DNA of 55,001 nt from Phycisphaerae bacterium (GTDB lineage Bacteria > Planctomycetota > Phycisphaerae > UBA1845 > PWPN01), in contig JAAXZI010000180.1 in NCBI GenBank assembly GCA_012719955.1, forward strand, positions 1-55,001, in the 5' to 3' direction. Both the position numbers and the translations under genes were made by a program. Under the pieces are notes generated by a model, which had not been told where the DNA came from, made no database searches, and saw nothing but the letters and a program-made list of their open reading frames with translations. The first letter of the stretch is position 1. Each line of letters starts with the position of its first letter. This document shows positions 48,899-55,001 of the stretch, in pieces.

Positions 48899-50548
48899 TT
48901 ACTTGGGCGGTGCAAACGCCGCCGGCACGGTGGCCTGCGCCGGGCATGGCCTCTGCTCGGCAGGCTCTCTGCGAATGCCAAGACGTTCCAGGCACTCCAC
49001 CCGGACATGCCGGGGGAAAACCCATTTCCAATAAATCACCAGATTCACAATGGCGCCCGCCGCCAAACCCAGCACCAGGGCCCGGAGGGGGTTGTCCGGC
49101 AGCACCCGGCGGGCGGTCAGCAGGCACAGCGCAAAGGGAATATTCGCCAGGGTCGGCCCGAGCATGGCGCCGCGGATGTACCTCCCGAGACGCAGGTGCA
49201 GAATCCGGCAGGCATAGACCGGCACCAGGACGCCCCCGACGAGGGCCACCGGGATGGCCATGGCCAGTGCTCCGCCGACCATGCCGACTTTCACGCCGCC
49301 CATCAGCAGCACGGCCAGCAGAACGCTCAGCACCGCTCCCCCGGTATCCAGCATCGCCGGGACCCCGTGGCGTCCCATGCCCATGAGGATGGTGTAGACC
49401 CCGAACTGCGGGATGGAGAGCAGGTGCCCCAGGGCCATGATGGTCAGGATGGCGGGCGCGGCATAGCCGGGCCTCATCCACAAGTCCACCAGCGGCCCGC
49501 CCATGATCATCAGCAAGAGCATGATGGGCAGCGTGAAGTACATGCCGTAGCGTGAACTGTTGAGCATCAGGTTGCGCAGCGCGGGCTCATCCCCGGTGGC
49601 ATTCAGGGCGCTACTGGAGGGCGCGAACACCACCGCGTACTGGCGGATGAAGCGCATGGCCTGAAAGACCAGGACGCGCTGCCGCGAATAGACGGCCAAT
49701 GCGGCCGGCCCCATGAATGCGGAGACCAGGATGCCGTTCAACTGGTACAGCGCGCTGCTGGCCGCCCATTGCAGGATGGATTTGCCGCTGAAGACCACCA
49801 TGTCGCGCGCCGTGCTCCAGTGCAGATAGGCCGGCGTGAGTCGCAGGTGCGGGCATAACCGCCGGGCCACCCACATCCTGGCCAGGAAGCTGGGCACCTC
49901 CATCAGCAAAACCAGCCAGGCCAGGGTCACCAGACTACACCCGCTGACCAGAAGCGCGATCATCACGATCAGCAACACGGCGTCACAGGCCCCGCGGATG
50001 AGGTTATGGAGATCGTAGCGCTCGTAGCCGGTGATGATGCCTCCAAAGATGGTTCCCGGAAGCTGGATGGCGGATCCGATCGAGAGCAGCAGGATCATCC
50101 GGGAAGCGATCTGGACCGTCTCCGGCCCGGCATCCTGAACCAGCCAGGGCGTGAGCGACGCGAGCCCAACCGCGCACACGACGCCCGCCAGCGATCCGAC
50201 GCACATCATGGCCAGGCCGGTATTGACCACCCGGTTGAGCCCAGGCCAATCGTTCAGGGTGCGGTGCTGGGCCACGTAGCGCGTCACCGCCGAGGTCAGG
50301 CCCAGCGAGAAAAGCCCCACGTAGAAGCCCAGCGACCACCCCAGGTCCCACACGCCGAGCATTTCCTTGCCCTGGTGTTGACCGATGAAACGGGGCACGA
50401 TCAGGCCGGAGGCCAGCACCAGCGCAAACCACATCCAGTTGGTCACGACATTGCGCACGATCGTGCTGTAGTGACGCGGGGCCGGCGCCTGTGGCTCTGT
50501 TTCGACCGGCGGAGGCGGGACTTTATGATTATTCGTAGCCTGCTGCAC
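48899..50548 (-). CDS. Oligosaccharide flippase (Wzx/MATE-like)
   Basis: This 549-residue protein has about 14 membrane helices. An N-terminal block (NVVTNWMWFALVLASGLIVPRFIGQHQGKEMLGVWDLGWSL, split by two helices) is typical of RfbX/Wzx polysaccharide transporters. It would flip lipid-linked repeat units to the periplasmic face, fitting a ligase/polymerase encoded upstream. The start is a GTG inside the end of the sulfotransferase gene (20-nt overlap). The C-terminus is Pro/Ala-rich. Confidence 0.88.
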   Translation of the reverse strand: MQQATNNHKVPPPPVETEPQAPAPRHYSTIVRNVVTNWMWFALVLASGLIVPRFIGQHQGKEMLGVWDLGWSLGFYVGLFSLGLTSAVTRYVAQHRTLNDWPGLNRVVNTGLAMMCVGSLAGVVCAVGLASLTPWLVQDAGPETVQIASRMILLLSIGSAIQLPGTIFGGIITGYERYDLHNLIRGACDAVLLIVMIALLVSGCSLVTLAWLVLLMEVPSFLARMWVARRLCPHLRLTPAYLHWSTARDMVVFSGKSILQWAASSALYQLNGILVSAFMGPAALAVYSRQRVLVFQAMRFIRQYAVVFAPSSSALNATGDEPALRNLMLNSSRYGMYFTLPIMLLLMIMGGPLVDLWMRPGYAAPAILTIMALGHLLSIPQFGVYTILMGMGRHGVPAMLDTGGAVLSVLLAVLLMGGVKVGMVGGALAMAIPVALVGGVLVPVYACRILHLRLGRYIRGAMLGPTLANIPFALCLLTARRVLPDNPLRALVLGLAAGAIVNLVIYWKWVFPRHVRVECLERLGIRREPAEQRPCPAQATVPAAFAPPK

Positions 50549-51569
50549 GGTTCATATCCCCTGCAATGCGCTCAAAGACTTCCAGGTCCTGCGCACTGAG
50601 CTCCCGGCGCCATTTCTCATCCAGGGTGATTTCGCTGCCGTTCCGCAGCCGCATGCGGTTTCCCATGATGTGGTGTTCAACGCCGCGATAATCGGTGGCC
50701 GCCCTGGACGGATCCAGGTCCAGAAAGCGATAGAGGGCGTTGAGCGTCGCATTCGGTTCGCGGCACAGCCGCTCGTAATAGACTTTCGTGCAATCCTCGG
50801 CCGGCAGCTTCAATTCCATGCGTTCCAACTGAATGCACATATTCCTCACCGAGCGGGCCGACGCCTCCAGGGACTGTTTTTCGTTGCGCATCATGGAGTT
50901 GGTCACGCCGCGCCCGTCGCGAATGATGCGGATCACCTTCAGCTTGAAGTGCTTCAGACGCGGCAGGTACTTGAGGCGGAAGGGATCCTTGGAACCGTCC
51001 AGGAACACCCTGGCCCCGGTGATGCGCGTTGCCGCCAGGGCAAACGTCTCGATGTTTTCAAGGGTGCGATCCCGCGCCCGCCGTAACGGCGGCAGCGTGG
51101 CAATGGCCGCGTCACGGAGCAGTTCCAGACTGGAGCAGCGTACCCCCGCGCCCAGCACTTTGCCCACCCAGCGGCTCGGCTGGCGTTCGAAGCGCATGCC
51201 GAAGTCATTGAGATCAAACCGGCGGCCCAGGCGGGCGTGCTCCTCGACGATTCTCTGCCAGAAATCGCATTCAACCAGCCGGCGCCCGCAGGAACACAGG
51301 TAGTTGCCCCCCTCGGGCATGCCGGCCTTCAATTCGCCCACTGTGCACACGTCCGGATGGGCATTCAGCAGAAAGGTCAGCAGCGTCGAGCCCGAGAAGC
51401 TCGGCGAGGCAATGTAGACAAACAACTTCCGGGCGCCGGCGACGTTTCCCGATTCGCCGCTCGGGCGTGCCGTCGCCTCGCCCGTCCGGGCCAACTGCGT
51501 GCCGCCCTTGCCCAGCGCATACAGGGCGGACAATACGCCGTTACGGCGTTTGGGTACTGAAGTGGTCAT
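50529..51569 (-). CDS. Sulfotransferase family protein
   Basis: This 346-residue protein has the PAPS-binding 5'-phosphosulfate loop (KLFVYIASPSFSGSTLLTFLLNAHP) and the 3'-phosphate region (VIRIIRDGRGVTNSMMR). KVYYERLCREPNATLNALYRFLDLD is typical of the Sulfotransfer_1/3 family. It would transfer sulfate to a sugar hydroxyl or to another exported molecule. The ATG at 51569 overlaps the second amidotransferase stop by 4 nt, so an in-frame extension upstream is rejected. A CSCGRRLVECDFW segment adds several cysteines. Its presence implies a sulfated surface glycan. Confidence 0.9.
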   Translation of the reverse strand: MTTSVPKRRNGVLSALYALGKGGTQLARTGEATARPSGESGNVAGARKLFVYIASPSFSGSTLLTFLLNAHPDVCTVGELKAGMPEGGNYLCSCGRRLVECDFWQRIVEEHARLGRRFDLNDFGMRFERQPSRWVGKVLGAGVRCSSLELLRDAAIATLPPLRRARDRTLENIETFALAATRITGARVFLDGSKDPFRLKYLPRLKHFKLKVIRIIRDGRGVTNSMMRNEKQSLEASARSVRNMCIQLERMELKLPAEDCTKVYYERLCREPNATLNALYRFLDLDPSRAATDYRGVEHHIMGNRMRLRNGSEITLDEKWRRELSAQDLEVFERIAGDMNRAAGYE

Positions 51570-53407
51570 GCGTGGTTCACCATCCATGTCTGAATCACGA
51601 AGATTCTCCACAACAGCGATTCGAAGTTGCGCGACCCGCTCTGGTGACGCCTCAGCAGGTAACGCACCGCCGACGGCCGCAGCACCCCCACCCGGCGGAT
51701 TTCCGAATCGCACAGACGGTCCTCAACAAGATCCTTCAATTCGCAGCGAAACCAACGATCCAACGGCACGCCGAAGCCCATCTTGTCGCGGTGCACGTGC
51801 TCGGGCGGCATATAACGCTCCAGCAGCTTCTTGAGCAGGTACTTGAGCGTGCCGCCGTTCACACGCAGACGGGCAGGCAGCCGGGCCCCCCATTCAACTA
51901 CGTGATGGTCGAGAATGGGCACCCGCACCTCCAGCGAGACGGCCATGCTCATCCGATCCACCTTCACGAGAATGTCGTCGGGAAGATATAACCTCAGGTC
52001 GTGCAGGCAGATAGCGTCCAGCTCGCTGGTGCGACCGTGCCGGAACGCTTCGTCGGCCAGACCCAGCACCGAGCGCTGAGGGCACACCCCGCGATAATCC
52101 TCCGTTAACAGCGATTCCAACGTCAGCTCGCCGCTGCCACTCACGTAATCGGTCAGCGGATCGAGCGTGAGGCTGCGGAGGAACCGCTTGCCCCGCGTCC
52201 CCAGGGGCATCAGCCCGCTCACCGACCCGCAGACCAGCCGCCGGATCGGCCGGGGGATCCGGTACAACGGCCGCTTGCGCAGGAACGCCCGGTAGCGGTC
52301 GTATCCGGTGAAGACTTCATCGCCGCCGTCGCCGGACAGGGCCACGGTCACATGCTGGCGGGCGGTCTTGCACAGGAAATACGTCGGGATCGCCGATGAA
52401 TCCGCGAACGGCTCGTCGAACTGGTTCAGGATGGGATCGATGGTTTCACGGATGTTCGGCCGGACGGTGTGGACGGTGTGCTTGGTCCCGAACCGCCGGG
52501 CCACCGCCTCGGCATACGGGGCCTCATTGTGGCTGGCCTCGTCGAAGGCGATGGAAAACGTCCGCACCCGCCCGCCGGCCATTTCGCACATCAAGGCCAC
52601 GATGGTGCTGGAATCCACCCCGCCGCTCAGGAACGCGCCCAGCGGGACGTCGCTGATCAACTGGCGTTTGACCGACCGGCCCAGCACTTCCCGAAGCTCG
52701 TCCAGCGCTTCCGGCTCCTGGAGATCCTCGCGCGGATCAAAGGTCACGTCCCAATAGCGTTGCGTGCGCATCCGGCCATCCCGGGCGATGAGCAGGTGCG
52801 CGGGGGGTAGCTTGCGGACGTTCTCGTAGATGCTCAGCGGCGCCGGCACGTAGCCGTAGTTCATGTAATAACGCACCGCCTCCGCCGACACCGCCCCGCA
52901 GAGGCCCAGGGCGCGGATGGCTTTCAATTCAGAGGCAAATACCAGCCGGCCATCGTGCCACAGGTAATAGAGCGGTTTCTCGCCCAGCCGATCGCGGGCC
53001 AGCACCAACTGCCGCGCCTCGCGGTCCCAGACGGCGATGGCGAACATGCCGGTCAGGTCGGCAACCAGGTCCTCGGCCTTGTCCTCGTAGAGGTGCGGGA
53101 TAACCTCGGTATCCGAATGCGTTTTGAACACGTGCCCCCGGGCGATCAGCCGCTCGCGCAGCTCGGGATAGTTGTAGATTTCGCCATTGAAGACGGTGAC
53201 CACTGAGCCGGTCTCGTTGAACATGGGCTGGTGGCCGCCGGACAGGTCGATAATGGACAGGCGCCTCATGGCCAGGCCCACCGGCCCGTCCATCCATTGT
53301 CCAGAATCGTCCGGCCCGCGATGAACGATGGTGTCGTTCATCTTCGCGATGTCAGCCGGATCCACCGGCCGGTCCTTGAAATCAACAATTCCCACGATTC
53401 CACACAT
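51566..53407 (-). CDS. asnB: Asparagine synthase-like amidotransferase, copy 2
   Basis: This 613-residue protein starts MCGIVGIVDFKDRP with the Cys2 nucleophile, so the start three codons upstream is rejected. HRGPDDSGQW, MRRLSIIDLSGG, FNGEIYNYPELRE, FLSGGVDSSTIVALM, ALSGDGGDEVFTGYDRY and KVDRMSMAVSLEVRVPILDHHVVEW are all present. It has the same domain order as copy 1 but many differences throughout, so the copies are old paralogues and may amidate different substrates. It begins 30 nt after the ligase gene. Confidence 0.92.
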   Translation of the reverse strand: MCGIVGIVDFKDRPVDPADIAKMNDTIVHRGPDDSGQWMDGPVGLAMRRLSIIDLSGGHQPMFNETGSVVTVFNGEIYNYPELRERLIARGHVFKTHSDTEVIPHLYEDKAEDLVADLTGMFAIAVWDREARQLVLARDRLGEKPLYYLWHDGRLVFASELKAIRALGLCGAVSAEAVRYYMNYGYVPAPLSIYENVRKLPPAHLLIARDGRMRTQRYWDVTFDPREDLQEPEALDELREVLGRSVKRQLISDVPLGAFLSGGVDSSTIVALMCEMAGGRVRTFSIAFDEASHNEAPYAEAVARRFGTKHTVHTVRPNIRETIDPILNQFDEPFADSSAIPTYFLCKTARQHVTVALSGDGGDEVFTGYDRYRAFLRKRPLYRIPRPIRRLVCGSVSGLMPLGTRGKRFLRSLTLDPLTDYVSGSGELTLESLLTEDYRGVCPQRSVLGLADEAFRHGRTSELDAICLHDLRLYLPDDILVKVDRMSMAVSLEVRVPILDHHVVEWGARLPARLRVNGGTLKYLLKKLLERYMPPEHVHRDKMGFGVPLDRWFRCELKDLVEDRLCDSEIRRVGVLRPSAVRYLLRRHQSGSRNFESLLWRIFVIQTWMVNHA

Positions 53408-53437
53408 AAAGCGCACTCATGAGGGGAGGGGTTGGCA

Positions 53438-54850
53438 TCAACCGGCCTGGTACGGCAGTCTGACGGTCGGCATGCGTGGGGTCTGGGCCACGGCTCGGTA
53501 CCCAACCGCCGCCCGGGGAGCGGGCCGCGCCGCCAACGAGGATTTTCTGAAGACATACATGCGCATCGCGAGGGCGGCCATGCAGAAGGATACAATCGCA
53601 CTGGGCCGCGGCAGCAGCGCACGCGTGCTCAGGGCCACGACCAGTTGTGTCAGCAGGCAGGCGGTGCCCCCCAGGCCCACGACCAGCTCCAGTCGGGAGG
53701 ACCCTTTCTTCATCAGGCGTATGCACGGGACCAGCAGAATCACAAAGACGGTCACGATGACCAGCAGCCCAAAGATGCCGTAATGCATCCAGATCTCGAG
53801 ATAGGCGTTATGGGGATGACTGCCGGCGGCTTCTTCGCCCGCCGGCCAGGAACGCGACCACCACCGGATTCCATGACCCATGAGCGGGGCTTCGGAGATG
53901 TCGCGCCAGGCGTACTGCCAGAGTTCGGTTCTGCCGCTGGTGATGGTGCTCAGATCCGCCGTGACCTGACCTTCCCCCTCGTAAACGGACATGCCACGCG
54001 ACCAGTTGGCCGAGATGCTTGGCAGGGCAAAGAACGTTACCACGCCCAGCACGGCCACAACCAGCACGACCTTCCGAAAGCGCATCAACCCCAGGATGAG
54101 CGACACGCACAGGAAGGCCACCATGCCGGTGCGGGACTGGGTGAGCAACAACGCCAACCCCATGCCCAGAATGGCCCCGACCAATCCCAGGCGAATTATT
54201 TTCCACTCGACCAGCAGAATGCAGCCCGCCGCGATCCAGATACCCGGGACCAGGATGCTCACCACGTCATTGGGATGCAGCCCAAACAGCTTGTCAATGC
54301 GCAGCCGGTACACCAGCACGCTGTCAGGATCCAGGAGCGAGCCCACCGGGATGATCTTCACAATGTACGCGCCGGCAATGGCGCCCATCGCCGCCAGGGT
54401 CAACATGGCCATGACCATCCGTTGGCGCGTGCGGGCCCCGTCGTACAGCAATACGGCCAGGATCAGCGGCATCGCGGGGACGACCAGCTCATCATAAGTG
54501 AACTGGCCGACCGTCCAGCCCTGGCTGGCCAGGATGTTGAAATCCGGCAGACAGATGGCCACGCCGTACAACTGGACCAGGACATACGCGATCACTGACA
54601 GGCGCAGGAAGGGGGGCGCATCAAACCGCAGGCCTTCCACTTTCCGCTGCATCGCCCATTGCCACACCACCACCGGAATCAACAGGTTCATGATGCGCAG
54701 TCCGCTGATGTCGCCCAGCGGATAGCGGAAGTAATGGTGCTCCTGCAGAACCGAGAACAGGAGGACCCCGCAGAAGGCCTTGAACCAGTCGCGCATTCCG
54801 ATGGCCACAATGGCAAAGAGTATCAGGAATATGAATGACCAGCGAATCAT
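53438..54850 (-). CDS. O-antigen ligase/polymerase-like membrane protein
   Basis: This 470-residue protein has about 11-12 membrane helices. A periplasmic loop contains the Wzy_C/WaaL-type pattern SGRTELWQYAWRDISEAPLMGHGIRWW followed by SHPHNAYLEIWMHYGIFGLLVI, where the HN/H motif is typical of O-antigen ligase-type enzymes. AILGMGLALLLTQSRTGMVAFL matches the preceding region. It would polymerise repeat units or ligate them to a carrier. It is the first visible gene of the minus-strand operon; its ATG has only a weak ribosome binding site. Confidence 0.9.
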   Translation of the reverse strand: MIRWSFIFLILFAIVAIGMRDWFKAFCGVLLFSVLQEHHYFRYPLGDISGLRIMNLLIPVVVWQWAMQRKVEGLRFDAPPFLRLSVIAYVLVQLYGVAICLPDFNILASQGWTVGQFTYDELVVPAMPLILAVLLYDGARTRQRMVMAMLTLAAMGAIAGAYIVKIIPVGSLLDPDSVLVYRLRIDKLFGLHPNDVVSILVPGIWIAAGCILLVEWKIIRLGLVGAILGMGLALLLTQSRTGMVAFLCVSLILGLMRFRKVVLVVAVLGVVTFFALPSISANWSRGMSVYEGEGQVTADLSTITSGRTELWQYAWRDISEAPLMGHGIRWWSRSWPAGEEAAGSHPHNAYLEIWMHYGIFGLLVIVTVFVILLVPCIRLMKKGSSRLELVVGLGGTACLLTQLVVALSTRALLPRPSAIVSFCMAALAMRMYVFRKSSLAARPAPRAAVGYRAVAQTPRMPTVRLPYQAG

Positions 54851-54955
54851 GCGATAGCATCCGGTGACGTTTGCACCGGCTCCTGCGGGTTTGTTGATCT
54901 GTCATGGGTGAGCACAAACACCCCCTGCGCTACGCTTGTGTGCGATCCTATGACC

Positions 54956-55001
54956 CTACAGCGCAAGATGGACCATTTTCTGTAGCGGCCGGGCTCCGTA
55001 C
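54956..55001. repeat. CTGCAG-type ~125-bp repeat, copy 3, cut by window edge
   Basis: CTACAGCGCAAGATGGACCA and the following GTAGCGGCCGGGCTCCGTAC match the first 46 nt of copy 1 with a few changes. It lies about 105 bp upstream of the ligase gene, in the same orientation as copies 1 and 2. Confidence 0.75.

Overview
The window is a high-GC (low-to-mid 60s % by eye) stretch of bacterial chromosome, most likely from a planctomycete (Planctomycetota). I infer this from the combination of an exosortase/EpsI pair, a sulfatase beside an MFS transporter, large YfhO-type membrane proteins, a dockerin/PKD-bearing secreted glycosidase, right-handed beta-helix lipoproteins, a PilMNOPQ operon and many short palindromic intergenic repeats. 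No rRNA, tRNA, CRISPR array, transposase or phage gene is visible. The species cannot be told from the sequence alone.

Layout. 1-3.5 kb: a large YfhO-like membrane protein running off the left edge and a YjbQ-family gene, with copies of a ~125-bp repeat on both sides of yjbQ. 4.4-6.8 kb: two exported (putative lipo)proteins, the second a SUMF1-fold protein with a cysteine-rich insertion. 7.1-11.1 kb: a secreted GH71/99-like multidomain protein and a PfkB sugar kinase. 11.4-15.3 kb: pilT, a three-gene FmdB/DUF6677-like/small membrane protein operon, and a DEAD-box-family helicase whose motif II reads DEVD. 15.5-20.4 kb: alanine racemase, an orphan beta-class DNA methyltransferase, a translationally coupled rbfA-rtcB pair and a ferritin.

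20.8-32.1 kb is a type IV pilus / type II secretion-like locus: a GspG-like pseudopilin, pilM, pilN, pilO, a pilP-like gene, a secretin and a TPR lipoprotein. It is followed on the same strand by a membrane histidine kinase, a receiver protein and an HD-GYP protein. A 24-codon remnant resembling the start of a STAS protein follows. The organisation suggests surface assembly with two-component and c-di-GMP control encoded side by side.

32.1-37.3 kb: a sulfatase divergent from an MFS transporter, then an overlapping operon epsI - exosortase - zinc-ribbon membrane protein. 37.8-43.4 kb: two tandem paralogous right-handed beta-helix lipoproteins. The second has gained about 500 residues of PKD/cadherin-like modules at its N-terminal side. 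A bidirectional terminator separates them from a convergent eight-gene operon (54.85 to 43.6 kb, minus strand) for an exported polysaccharide: O-antigen-ligase-like polymerase/ligase, asparagine synthase-like amidotransferase, sulfotransferase, flippase, GT4 glycosyltransferase, second amidotransferase, polysaccharide deacetylase and a GNAT/FemAB-like acyltransferase. With the exosortase this suggests a modified, possibly sulfated and amidated, surface polysaccharide coupled to C-terminal protein sorting. No substrate with a PEP-CTERM-like tail lies in the window.

Intergenic regions carry at least six families of hairpin-forming repeats. The most notable are the ~125-bp CTGCAG-bounded element (two full copies, one cut by the right edge) and an inverted-repeat family on both sides of pilT.
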